The notes under the pieces are model-generated. The model ran no database searches. It had not been told where the DNA came from and saw only the letters and a list, made by a program, of their open reading frames with translations. Made by a program: the position numbers and the translations under genes. Source: Treponema sp. (GTDB taxonomy: Bacteria > Spirochaetota > Spirochaetia > Treponematales > Breznakiellaceae). Taken from it: a stretch of 64,000 bases of DNA. The stretch spans positions 1 to 64,000 of the forward strand of contig JAIRUQ010000013.1 in assembly GCA_031254315.1 (NCBI GenBank), in the 5' to 3' direction. Of the stretch, positions 8,366-16,619 are shown one piece after another (positions within the stretch are counted from its first letter, which is position 1; every line of letters begins with the position of its first letter).

Positions 8366-9445
8366 TTAATTAGCGATCTCTTTTAAACGTCTGATAATAT
8401 CGATGTGCTGGGTGCAAGCCGCTTCACACTGACCACATTCGGTGCATTTTGCCGCTCCCGATCTTTCAAGGTTCCAGTGCCATTTGAGCCGGTCTCCGAT
8501 TGGGTCGTCGATTGCTTTATTCAGTAACTTCTGGTTGTAAGTGTCCATGTAATAAGGAATGGGAATCCCGACAGGGCAGTTGTCGCAGTACGCGCATCCG
8601 GTGCAGATACCTTCAAAGGAAGAGGCGGCTTTTGATTTAACTTCTTCAAGTTCTGCGGGAGTGCGCGGCTTGTAGTTTTCTATCGCTTGCAGAGCTTCGT
8701 TGACGTGTTCAATTGTATCAAAGCCGACGAGTGTATTTGTAATCTCGCTGTGATCCCAAAGGAAACGCAGAGCGGCGACAGCGGCTGTCTCGCCCTCCCT
8801 GCGGATAAACTTAAAAAGATCGGGGTGTTGGGGAATAACGCCGCCGCCAAGAGGGTTCATAACAACAGCGCCGAGTTTTTTTTCTCTTATCGCGTCAAAG
8901 GCATCCTGCCTTGTTTGAAAATTGTAGGCGGAATAGCCAAACAATACGCCTTCAAAAACTCCTTCCATCAACAGTTTTTTTATTTCATTTTTAATTAAAT
9001 GGCTGGAAATACAAATATGATTAATTAATCCTTCTTCTTTTAACTTTCTAAAAGTTTTTATTATATCATTCTTTTTTCTGTTTTCCCAATTATCAAGAGT
9101 AGTTATGCACCATATATGGTAAAAGTCGATTGTACTGATATCTAGGCGTTTAAGCTGTCCCTCAATTTCGCCTCGTATACCGCTTTCCGTACTTTCAAAA
9201 GTTTTGGTAGCGGAAAAGTAGGGCAGTCCCCGTTTTCGCATTTCGGCGAAAGCCTTGCCGTAGACAATCTCGCTCCTTGTCTCAAAATAACCGGGAGCCG
9301 TGTCAAAGTAATTAACCCCGCCTTCCGCCGCAGACACCATCATGCGGACACACTCATCATGGTTATCGACATTCTTAAACCTCATCCCGCCAAACCCAAG
9401 AAGAGAAACCTTTTTCCCGGTTTGACCGTATTCTCTGTAAATCAT
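8366..9445 (-). CDS. Aldo/keto reductase with C-terminal 4Fe-4S cluster domain
   Basis: 359 residues. The first 270 form an aldo/keto reductase barrel with the catalytic tetrad visible as Asp48 (NYFDTAPGY), Tyr53, Lys81 (SATKT) and His110 (FYHIW). The C-terminal 90 residues carry cysteine clusters of the ferredoxin type: CTGCAYCDNCPVGIPIP and CTECGQCEAACTQ. This fusion is common in anaerobes and suggests electron exchange with ferredoxin-like partners; the substrate is unknown. There is no ribosome site before the ATG at 9445, and TATACT (minus strand, 9452-9457) ends six bases upstream, so a leaderless message is possible. The gene stands alone, between R4/R2 repeats downstream and R1/R2 repeats upstream. 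Confidence 0.9.
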   Translation of the reverse strand: MIYREYGQTGKKVSLLGFGGMRFKNVDNHDECVRMMVSAAEGGVNYFDTAPGYFETRSEIVYGKAFAEMRKRGLPYFSATKTFESTESGIRGEIEGQLKRLDISTIDFYHIWCITTLDNWENRKKNDIIKTFRKLKEEGLINHICISSHLIKNEIKKLLMEGVFEGVLFGYSAYNFQTRQDAFDAIREKKLGAVVMNPLGGGVIPQHPDLFKFIRREGETAAVAALRFLWDHSEITNTLVGFDTIEHVNEALQAIENYKPRTPAELEEVKSKAASSFEGICTGCAYCDNCPVGIPIPYYMDTYNQKLLNKAIDDPIGDRLKWHWNLERSGAAKCTECGQCEAACTQHIDIIRRLKEIAN

Positions 9446-9489
9446 GGTTATAGTATAGCATATTTTTTAGGAATAAAAAAGAAAAAAAT

Positions 9490-9575
9490 TAAGAGATCAA
9501 CGAATTGCGCGAATGAAACGAATAAATCCATATTTTCCAATAAAATATTCGTTTAATTCGTTAATCCTCTTCTCT
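9490..9575. repeat. R1 palindromic repeat
   Basis: TTAAGAGATCAACGAATTGC and ATATTCGTTTAATTCGTTAA are the facing arms of an imperfect inverted repeat. It directly abuts half an R2 element on its right, so the gap between the two minus-strand genes is a chain of three repeat families. Confidence 0.75.
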
Positions 9576-9645
9576 TCTTCCTCCGTGAACTCCGTGGTAA
9601 ATTCTTCTTCTTCCATTGCTCACTTCTCATTGCTCACTTTCTCAC
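9571..9645. repeat. R2 half-copy followed by short R3 repeats
   Basis: CTTCCTCCGTGAACTCCGTG followed by GTAAATTCTTCTTCTTCC is the right arm of R2 without its partner. TTGCTCACTTCTCATTGCTC then gives two R3-like units running up to the metA stop codon. Confidence 0.7.
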
Positions 9646-10559
9646 AAATCCCCCAAATCATAAGGCGTTTCCTGATAAACATAATTCAGCCAGTTATCAA
9701 AAAACAGATTCGCGTGCGCGCGCCAGCGGACAATAGGCGCTTTTGACGGATCATTATCGGGGTAATAATTTTTTGGTATTTCTATTGGCAGTCCTTTTGA
9801 GACATCCCTGCGGTATTCGCGGTCAAGGGTGAGAGGGTCGTATTCCATGTGCCCGGTAACGTAGATTTCCCTTCCCTCGCGCGCGGTCGCGATAAAAACC
9901 CCCGTTTCGGGTGTTTCTGACTGGATCGTAAGGCGCGGATTTGCCGCTATTGCGTCGCGGTCGCATGCAGTGTGCCTTGATTGAGGAGCGAGAAATTCAT
10001 CGTCAAAACCGCGAAAGAGCAGATTGTCCTGTTCTTTTACGGCATGGGGAAAAACGCCAAAAAGTTTCTTTTCCAGAGGCTTTTTTGGGATGCCGTACCT
10101 GCGGTAAAGAGCGGCTTGCGCTCCCCAGCAGATGTGTAGGCAGGAAAGGACATTGTTCTGCGAATAATCGATTATCTGCGCCAGTTCATCCCAATAATCA
10201 ACTTCTTCAAAGGGCAGAGTTTCTACAGGAGCGCCCGTGATGATAAGCCCGTCAAAACGTAACTTTGCGCGGACAATTTCTTCGGCGTTTATGTAAAATT
10301 TTTCAAGATGACCGGGAGGCGCGTTTTTAGAAGAGTGGCTCCCCATTTTTAGAAAAGTAATATCCACCTGTAGCGGATTGTTCCCCAATAACTTCAAAAG
10401 CTGGATTTCCGTATCTATTGTGGTCGGCATGAGGTTGACAATACCGACTTTCAACGGTCTTATATCCTGAGATTTTGCGCGATCTTCTGTTATTACAAAG
10501 ACACTTTCACGCGCCAATGAGTCGTATGCGGGCAAATCTCTGGGTATTTTAATCGGCAT
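9642..10559 (-). CDS. metA: Homoserine O-acyltransferase (MetA family), probably acetyl-CoA specific
   Basis: 305 residues, full length. MetA activates homoserine for methionine synthesis. The catalytic Cys144 lies in LHICWGAQAAL, and His237 and Glu239 in TGHMEYD. NLMPTTIDTEIQLLKLLGN is the family's N-terminal signature. In E. coli numbering (two less), the residue at 111 sets the acyl donor: Gly for succinyl-CoA, Glu for acetyl-CoA. Here the segment reads TGAPVETLPFEE, with Glu113 at that place, so acetyl-CoA is the expected donor despite the family name. The gene stands alone. A promoter-like pair lies immediately before the ATG with no ribosome site. Confidence 0.93.
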   Translation of the reverse strand: MPIKIPRDLPAYDSLARESVFVITEDRAKSQDIRPLKVGIVNLMPTTIDTEIQLLKLLGNNPLQVDITFLKMGSHSSKNAPPGHLEKFYINAEEIVRAKLRFDGLIITGAPVETLPFEEVDYWDELAQIIDYSQNNVLSCLHICWGAQAALYRRYGIPKKPLEKKLFGVFPHAVKEQDNLLFRGFDDEFLAPQSRHTACDRDAIAANPRLTIQSETPETGVFIATAREGREIYVTGHMEYDPLTLDREYRRDVSKGLPIEIPKNYYPDNDPSKAPIVRWRAHANLFFDNWLNYVYQETPYDLGDL

Positions 10560-10565
10560 TTCCCA

Positions 10566-10594
10566 AATCTAACATATATTAATAGAAAAGCCAA
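10566..10594 (-). promoter_or_regulatory. Possible metA promoter abutting the start codon
   Basis: On the minus strand TTGGCT (10589-10594) and TAGATT (10566-10571) are 17 bp apart, and six bases separate the -10 box from the ATG at 10559. An alternative -10, TATTAA, lies about ten bases further upstream, so the leaderless reading is tentative. Confidence 0.4.
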
Positions 10595-10596
10595 TT

Positions 10597-10633
10597 GACT
10601 TGTCCAAGAACCCGGTTGGTTCTCGGACAAGTC
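10597..10633. terminator. Long hairpin with CGGTT loop
   Basis: A 16-bp arm (10597-10612) faces its complement at 10618-10633 with one mismatch; the loop is CGGTT, as at 3211-3215. No clear T tract follows. It is the first of three successive hairpins between the divergent metA and response-regulator genes. Confidence 0.5.
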
Positions 10634-10635
10634 TT

Positions 10636-10668
10636 GCATTTTTTCAGGCTAAAGCCTTGCAAAAATGC
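10636..10668. terminator. Second hairpin in the metA-regulator gap
   Basis: GCATTTTT pairs with AAAAATGC and AGGCT with AGCCT inside it, with ATTTTAT following on the plus strand. The AGGCTAAAGCCT core resembles the core of R4. Confidence 0.45.
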
Positions 10669-10681
10669 GATTTTATAAAGA

Positions 10682-10713
10682 AGTTGTTCAGAAACTGAAG
10701 TTTCCGAACAACT
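10682..10713. terminator. Third hairpin in the metA-regulator gap
   Basis: AGTTGTTCAGAAACT (10682-10696) faces AGTTTCCGAACAACT (10699-10713) with one mismatch. The AAACTGAAGTTT core resembles the reverse complement of the core of the terminator at 57970-58001. The remaining 180 bp before the regulator start are AT-rich and show no gene. Confidence 0.5.
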
Positions 10714-10895
10714 CTAATATATTCACGCAAATCGCTGTGAAATCACGGTATTCTTAATGCTTACTCACGTTTTTTTAACAATTTATGGTAAAATTTTTCT
10801 TGAAGTTTTATACGAAATGCAGTAAAATGAAAATATTAGGTTACTTGGTCAAAATTTGCCAAAATTGATAAATTGTTGAGACATTGGGGGCATTG

Positions 10896-11924
10896 ATGAA
10901 AACAATATTCATTGTTGATGATAGCGATACAAACCTGTCAATGGCAGAAGCTGTACTAGATGATCAATACCGTGTTATGACCATGCCTTCCGCTTCAAAA
11001 ATGTTCAGCCTTCTTGGAAAAGTAGCCCCCGACTTAATTCTGCTGGATATAGAAATGCCGGAAATGGACGGATTTGAGACAATTAAAAAACTCAAAGCCG
11101 AAAGTTCTTATGCCGATATTCCAGTCATGTTTCTTACGGGACGCAACGACCCCGATGTAGAAGCTAAAGGTCTGGAACTGGGCGCGGTCGATTTTGTTAC
11201 AAAGCCCTTTTCCGCGCCCGTGCTTCTTAACCGGATAAAAACCCACTTGGGTATTGATGAAATAATACGGGAGAGGACGGCTCAAGTCAGGCAGTTGCAG
11301 AACAGCATTGTAGCGGTTCTTGCGGATATGGTAGAAAGCAGAGACAAGGGAACCGGCGGTCATATTGAGCGGACATCAATTTACATACAAATATTACTGC
11401 AGAAAATGAAAGAACGCAGTGTGTATGCCACTGAAATCGGCGAATGGGACATTGAAAAAATCGTATCGTCGGCGCGTATGCACGATCTGGGAAAAATCTC
11501 CATTACCGATGTAATTATAAATAAAACGGGCAAGCTCACCGAGGAAGAATATGATGTAATGAAAAAACATGCTGAGGAAGGTGAGCGGATAATCGATGAA
11601 ATTATCTCCAGAACCAGCGAAGATGAATTTTTGCAGTACGCTAAATTGTTTGCCGGCACTCATCATGAACGATGGGACGGCAAAGGCTATCCGCGCGGAC
11701 TTAAAGAAAACGAAATTCCTCTGCAGGGACGGATAATGGCGATTGTGGATGTATACGACGCGCTTGTTTCCGAGCGTCCGTATAAGAAGGCGTTCTCTGA
11801 CGAAGAAGCAATTAAAATTATCATGCAAAATTCAGGAACCCATTTTGATCCAAAAATCGCCTCGCTTTTCTTTGAAGTAAAAGACCATATAAAATCTGCA
11901 AAGGCAGATATTGCATGCGTTTAA
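10896..11924 (+). CDS. Response regulator with HD-GYP domain (RpfG-like c-di-GMP phosphodiesterase)
   Basis: 342 residues from ATG 10896, preceded by TGGGGG. A receiver domain (about 1-120) has the acidic pair in IVDDS, phosphorylation site Asp51 in LILLDIEMPEMDG and the conserved Lys in TKPFSAP. A short helix links to an HD-GYP domain with HDLGKI, the GTHHERWDGKGYPRGL segment and VDVYDALVSERPYK. The GYP motif is intact (HERWDGKGYP), so hydrolysis of cyclic di-GMP is expected on family grounds. Its end overlaps the start of the hybrid histidine kinase, so kinase and phosphodiesterase probably form one pathway that lowers c-di-GMP, often linked to motility in spirochaetes. Confidence 0.9.
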   Translation: MKTIFIVDDSDTNLSMAEAVLDDQYRVMTMPSASKMFSLLGKVAPDLILLDIEMPEMDGFETIKKLKAESSYADIPVMFLTGRNDPDVEAKGLELGAVDFVTKPFSAPVLLNRIKTHLGIDEIIRERTAQVRQLQNSIVAVLADMVESRDKGTGGHIERTSIYIQILLQKMKERSVYATEIGEWDIEKIVSSARMHDLGKISITDVIINKTGKLTEEEYDVMKKHAEEGERIIDEIISRTSEDEFLQYAKLFAGTHHERWDGKGYPRGLKENEIPLQGRIMAIVDVYDALVSERPYKKAFSDEEAIKIIMQNSGTHFDPKIASLFFEVKDHIKSAKADIACV

Positions 11925-14900
11925 TGTTAAAGAAAATACTTACCATTGTTACTCATGTACAGGTACTGGTAGTAATTATTGCTTTCTCTCTTATGGTTTT
12001 TTTTAGCTACTATTTCATGAGCGATATTGAACGCAAACACTTATTAAAAGATGTAAATAACGCAATTTCTAACGTACAGGTCTATATTGAATCTGATCTT
12101 ATGGAACCGGAAACCGCACTTGGAGTGTTCGCGGAAGTAATTCAAAGTATAATTCTTCACGGCGCTTCTCCTTCCGATGTAAATGATTATATCATTCAAA
12201 CAACCGATTATTTATTAAAAAAAGAAAGGAATATAACGTATGCTAACGGCATTTATGGTTGTTTTCCTGTGTTTGACGGGCTACTTATATCGGGAATAGG
12301 CTGGGTTCCGCCGGATGATTTTGTGCCTGAAGATCGTCCGTGGTATAAAGTAGCGGTTGAAGCGAACGGAAAAGTCGGAATTACGGAACCATATTTGGAC
12401 ATGGTAACAAATACCGCGACAATGACATTTTCGCGTTGTCTTTTTGGCAGAGAAGGACAGCTTTTGGGAGTTATCTGTGTTGACGTAATGTTTGACAGAA
12501 TTATGGAGTTTGCTGTCAACGCCGGTGTTTCTCATGACAGTTACGGAATACTGCTTGACAGTAATTTCAGGGTAATCGCTCATCCTGTCCCGGCGTATAT
12601 TGGCAAGCATGTTGATCTCATGAACGATGGCGATGCAATAAGAGAAGAGTTAATGCAGGGCAAAGAAATTTCGGAACGACCGGCGATAGATCACCTTGAG
12701 AACCCGTCTGTTCTTTTTGCAAGGAGATTAAATAACGGCTGGTACATGGGAATTATTGCCTATTCAAAAAGTTATTACAAAAGCGTTAATGATATTGGAA
12801 ACATTCTGGTCGCGCTTGGGATTGTTTTTGCCGCCATTTTAAGCGGAATCTTAATATACATGATCTTAGCAAGAAAAAGAGCGGAAGAAAGAATTCAAAT
12901 AATGACCGATGCTACTCCTTTGGGCATTACTATGTGGGATGAAAACATCAATCTTATCGATTTAAACTACGAAGCGGCTAGAGTACTCGGCATATACAGC
13001 AAAGAAAAATACCGTCAAATATACAGGGAAACAGTGCCGGAATTTCAGGAAGACGGCAGAAGATCCACGGAAGTTCATGCTGATTTTATTAGTACGGCAT
13101 TTAAAAAAGGCGAAAACCATACAAGGTGGGTTCAAAATTCAATATACGGAGAAAAAATAACATTTGACGCCTCCGCATTCCGCCTGATATTAAGAGATAA
13201 ACCTGTTATCGCGGTGTACTGCCGTGATATTCGCGATCTTGACAGCGCTATCGCAAAGATTCGTGAAGCAGACGAGTGCAGAGAAACTTTGTTTGACACA
13301 ACGCCCCTTGGCAGTTTTATGATTGACAGCTCCTTAAAAATACTGGAATGTAATCAGGAAATTGTAAGACTGCTTGGAATACCGGATAAACAAACATATA
13401 TCGATAGATTTCTTGATTTTTCGCCTGAATACCAGCCGGATGGGAAGTTGTCTTCCGTCAAGAGGGCGGAAAAAATTAAAGCCGCGTTTGAAGAAGGTTA
13501 CGGTCGTTTTGAGTGGCAACACCGCAAATTAAGCGGTGAAATAATACCGTGCGAAATAACCCTTTTTTGCGTAATGTTCAAAGGCGAAAAAATGATCTGC
13601 GGCTATACGCGTGATTTGCGTGAGCTGAAATCCATGATGGCAAAAATGCGGGAAGCTGATGAGTGTACCCAAGTCTTGTTTGACGCGACTCCTCTTAGCT
13701 CTTTTATGATTGATCGAAGCTCAAAAGTTCTTGAGTGTAATCAGGAAGTTGTAAAACTGCTAGGACTTTCGGATAAGCAGGAATATATCGACAATGTCTT
13801 TAAATATTTTCCCGAATATCAGCCTTCGGGAGAGGTGTCAAGTGAATATGTAAATAAATTTGTTGATGAAGCGTTTGAAGAAGGTTCCTGCCGCTTTGAA
13901 TGGATGCACCAGAAAATGGACGGGGAGCAGATACCTACCGAAGTTACTCTGGTACGCGTTAAGTTCAGGGGCGAGTACATGGTTGCAGGTTACATAAGGG
14001 ATTTAAGAGAGTTAAAAACAATGATTACGGAAATGCGCAGAGCGGAAGTTGCCGAAGAAAGCAGTAAGGCAAAGAGCGACTTCCTTGCGAAAATGAGCCA
14101 TGAAATACGCACGCCCATGAACGCTATTCTTGGAATTACGGAAATTCAGCTTCAGGACGATACTCTTCCGCTTGTTACAAAAGAAGCGCTGGAAAGGATT
14201 TACAATTCCGGCGATTTATTGCTTGGAATAATCAACGACATACTTGACCTTTCTAAAATTGAATCGGGAAAATTTGAGCTTGTACAATCGCGCTTTGATA
14301 TAGCAAGCCTTATTTACGACACTGTAAAATTAAATGTTCTGCGCTTTGAAAGTAAACCGATAGATTTTAAACTGTTTGTAAGTGAAGATATGCCGCAAGT
14401 TTTTCTGGGAGATGAACTTAGAATAAAACAGATTCTCAACAACCTTCTTACCAATGCGTTTAAATATACGGATGAAGGACAAGTGGAATTAAGAATGAGT
14501 GTAGAGCCGCTTAAAAACAATTCCGATGTCAAACTAATATTCCGTGTTAGTGATACAGGGCAGGGAATGACGGCGGAACAGCTTAAAAGGCTTGGCGATA
14601 AATTCAGCCGTTTTAACCTTGAGTCCAACCGTAAAACAGAAGGAACTGGGCTTGGCATGAATATTACACAAAATTTAATACAGCTAATGAACGGCGAATT
14701 CCATATTGAAAGCACTCCCGGAATGGGCTCGACATTTACAGTGCGTCTTCCTCTGTCATGTGATAATTCCGTTATGGTAGGCAAGGAATTAGCTGAAAGC
14801 CTCATGAAACTGAACCTAAAAAACACAGCTAAAATGAGGAGCGCTCAGATAAAGCAGGAGTTTATGCCGTATGGGCGTGTTTTAGTAGTAGATGATGTTG

Positions 14901-15844
14901 AAACAAATCTGTATGTTGCGCGCGGTCTTATGGCTCCTTACGGGCTGTCAATTGATACGGCGGAAAGCGGTTTTGAAACCATTAATAGAGTAAGAGGCGG
15001 CTCTACATACGACATAATTTTTATGGATCACATGATGCCGGGCATGGACGGCATAGAAGCGGCAAAAATTTTACGCAACATGGGATATAAAAAACCAATT
15101 GTCGCATTAACCGCAAATGCCCTCGCAGGGCAGGCTGAAATCTTTATGAAGAACGGTTTTGATGATTTTATTTCCAAACCGATAGATATTCGCCAGCTTA
15201 ATGCGGTGCTGAACAAAATGATACGCGACAAACAAACGCCGGAAGTTCTTGAAGAAGCCTCCAAACAGCGGCACAATCTGTATGCGACAGGCAAGCACAA
15301 TATAGCCATTGAACCGCAATTAGCCGAGTTCTTTGTACGCGACGCGAAAAAAGCCAAAGATACATTAATCGCCATCAGCGAAAACAACTGCAGAAGAAGC
15401 GATGATATTCCTTCATTCATTATTAATGTCCACGCGATTAAAAGCGCCCTTGCGAATGTCGGGGAAGGCGAACTTTCATCAAAAGCTATGGAACTTGAAC
15501 AGGCAGGACGGGAGCAAAATATCAATTTAATTTTATCTTCTCTGCCCGCCTTCCTTGAGTCTCTGCAAAATGTTATAGATAAACTTAAACCGGACGAAGA
15601 AGACACAGGCGAAGAAGGCAATTCCATCACAAGCGAGGATCAGGCTTTGCTGACGGAAAAACTGCTTGCCATACAGGACGCATGCGCTTCTCTCAATAAA
15701 AAAGCCGCAAAAGACGCGCTTGCCTGCATAAAAGAGAAGAGCTGGCCCAGACCAATCAGGGAAAAACTCAGCGCTCTTGCCGAGCATTTGCTTCACAGCG
15801 AATTTGAAGAAGCCGCTGGAATAGCGAAGGAAATCAATGGATAA
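11924..15844 (+). CDS. Hybrid sensor histidine kinase (Cache, three PAS, HisKA, ATPase, receiver, Hpt)
   Basis: About 1306 residues; ATG 11924 overlaps the previous stop, and ATG 11915 is possible too. Positions below count from 11915. One helix at 10-33 and another at 296-318 enclose a periplasmic dCache-like domain (PEDRPWYKVAVEANG near 138-152). Inside the cell follow three PAS-like units starting near 330, 455 and 585; the second and third are close copies. Then come HisKA (His729 in KMSHEIRTPMNAILG), the ATPase domain (N-box NNLLTNAFKY, DTGQGM, EGTGLGMNI), a receiver (Asp1038 in FMDHMMPGMDG) and an Hpt domain (His1173 in NVHAIKSALANVG). A full phosphorelay is thus encoded, and the overlapping HD-GYP regulator is the likely output. 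Confidence 0.92.
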   Translation: MLKKILTIVTHVQVLVVIIAFSLMVFFSYYFMSDIERKHLLKDVNNAISNVQVYIESDLMEPETALGVFAEVIQSIILHGASPSDVNDYIIQTTDYLLKKERNITYANGIYGCFPVFDGLLISGIGWVPPDDFVPEDRPWYKVAVEANGKVGITEPYLDMVTNTATMTFSRCLFGREGQLLGVICVDVMFDRIMEFAVNAGVSHDSYGILLDSNFRVIAHPVPAYIGKHVDLMNDGDAIREELMQGKEISERPAIDHLENPSVLFARRLNNGWYMGIIAYSKSYYKSVNDIGNILVALGIVFAAILSGILIYMILARKRAEERIQIMTDATPLGITMWDENINLIDLNYEAARVLGIYSKEKYRQIYRETVPEFQEDGRRSTEVHADFISTAFKKGENHTRWVQNSIYGEKITFDASAFRLILRDKPVIAVYCRDIRDLDSAIAKIREADECRETLFDTTPLGSFMIDSSLKILECNQEIVRLLGIPDKQTYIDRFLDFSPEYQPDGKLSSVKRAEKIKAAFEEGYGRFEWQHRKLSGEIIPCEITLFCVMFKGEKMICGYTRDLRELKSMMAKMREADECTQVLFDATPLSSFMIDRSSKVLECNQEVVKLLGLSDKQEYIDNVFKYFPEYQPSGEVSSEYVNKFVDEAFEEGSCRFEWMHQKMDGEQIPTEVTLVRVKFRGEYMVAGYIRDLRELKTMITEMRRAEVAEESSKAKSDFLAKMSHEIRTPMNAILGITEIQLQDDTLPLVTKEALERIYNSGDLLLGIINDILDLSKIESGKFELVQSRFDIASLIYDTVKLNVLRFESKPIDFKLFVSEDMPQVFLGDELRIKQILNNLLTNAFKYTDEGQVELRMSVEPLKNNSDVKLIFRVSDTGQGMTAEQLKRLGDKFSRFNLESNRKTEGTGLGMNITQNLIQLMNGEFHIESTPGMGSTFTVRLPLSCDNSVMVGKELAESLMKLNLKNTAKMRSAQIKQEFMPYGRVLVVDDVETNLYVARGLMAPYGLSIDTAESGFETINRVRGGSTYDIIFMDHMMPGMDGIEAAKILRNMGYKKPIVALTANALAGQAEIFMKNGFDDFISKPIDIRQLNAVLNKMIRDKQTPEVLEEASKQRHNLYATGKHNIAIEPQLAEFFVRDAKKAKDTLIAISENNCRRSDDIPSFIINVHAIKSALANVGEGELSSKAMELEQAGREQNINLILSSLPAFLESLQNVIDKLKPDEEDTGEEGNSITSEDQALLTEKLLAIQDACASLNKKAAKDALACIKEKSWPRPIREKLSALAEHLLHSEFEEAAGIAKEING

Positions 15845-15855
15845 AACTAGTTAAG

Positions 15856-16036
15856 ACTTAAGAGAAGAGTCAACGAATTACGCGAATAATACGAATGAAC
15901 GCGAATGAAGAGGAAGAAAGTATGGACTTCACCGGAAAGATAGGTACTTTCTTAAAGCCTTAATTCGCGCCCATTCGCGCAATTCGTTGACAAATTCCTC
16001 TTTTCCTCCTCTTAATTCGTACAATTCGTTGACAAA
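15856..16036. repeat. Expanded R1 repeat before the rimP promoter
   Basis: AGAGTCAACGAATTACGCGA on the left faces two right half-copies, GCGCAATTCGTTGACAAATT and TACAATTCGTTGACAAATTT. A middle section carries its own small inverted repeat AAGAAAGTA/TACTTTCTT. It fills most of the 300-bp gap between the kinase and rimP. Confidence 0.75.
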
Positions 16037-16050
16037 TTTCCTCAAAACTA

Positions 16051-16079
16051 TTGACATAAACTAAAAAAAACGATACCTT
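16051..16079 (+). promoter_or_regulatory. Probable promoter of the rimP-nusA-infB operon
   Basis: A consensus -35 TTGACA (16051-16056) is followed after 17 bp by TACCTT (16074-16079), a weak -10. It is the only such pair in the gap and lies before the hairpin at 16102-16134. Confidence 0.55.
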
Positions 16080-16101
16080 AAAGTTAGTTTAGTTTTTCAT
16101 T

Positions 16102-16134
16102 AAAAAAAGGGCTCAAAGGAGACCCTTTTTTTTT
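16102..16134 (+). terminator. Intrinsic terminator or attenuator in the rimP-nusA leader
   Basis: GGGCTC (16109-16114) pairs with GAGACCC (16119-16125, one bulged A), extended by facing A and T tracts, and ends in nine T residues. The rimP ribosome site AGGAAG starts immediately after the T tract. Lying downstream of the promoter and upstream of the first gene, it can stop transcription before the operon. Confidence 0.65.
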
Positions 16135-16144
16135 AGGAAGTGGA

Positions 16145-16618
16145 ATGCGGTATACCGGCAAAACGGGCGAAAAACAGGAAATAGAGCCTGTTGTCCAGCC
16201 GTTAAATGCTGTTCTTGAGGGGCTGGGGTTCAATCTTATTGAACTTACTGTTTCCAGACACAAGGGTAGTGTGCAGGTCAGGGCGGTAATTTACAACGGG
16301 CGCTCCATTGGCACGGATGATTGTTCAAAAGTCCACCGTGCTATTATGCCCAGATTGGAACTGCTCTTTCCTCAGCAGGATATTTATCTGGAGGTTTCTT
16401 CTCCGGGGATAGACCGGCTGATTAAGGACGGAGCCGAATTCCCACACTATAAGGGCAGGGGAGTGCGGTGTTACCGCACGGATATTTCAGACTGGACGGC
16501 GGGAATTTTAGAGGACGCCGGTGAAAATGGAATTTTGATAAAGACAAAGGATGGGGTAGAAAGTTTGAGCTTTGATATTATAGCGAAAGCCAAGCTGGAC
16601 TCCTCGCAGGAGGTATAA
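16145..16618 (+). CDS. rimP: Ribosome maturation factor RimP
   Basis: 157 residues, usual length. RimP acts in maturation of the 30S subunit. Visible family features are the N-terminal alpha/beta domain with LEGLGFNLIELTVSR and VRAVIYNG, the segment TDDCSKVHRAIMPRLE, and LEVSSPGIDRLIKDGAEF, the most conserved RimP motif, before a small SH3-like C-terminal domain. AGGAAG lies 4 bp before the ATG. The gene leads the rimP-nusA-infB-rbfA-truB operon, and nusA follows after 1 bp. Confidence 0.93.
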   Translation: MRYTGKTGEKQEIEPVVQPLNAVLEGLGFNLIELTVSRHKGSVQVRAVIYNGRSIGTDDCSKVHRAIMPRLELLFPQQDIYLEVSSPGIDRLIKDGAEFPHYKGRGVRCYRTDISDWTAGILEDAGENGILIKTKDGVESLSFDIIAKAKLDSSQEV

Positions 16619-16619
16619 A

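Noticed and set aside
15028-15630. 200-residue minus-strand frame opposite the hybrid kinase
   Set aside because: It is antisense to the receiver and Hpt domains, Ser/Leu-rich as expected of a shadow frame, and has no start signal.
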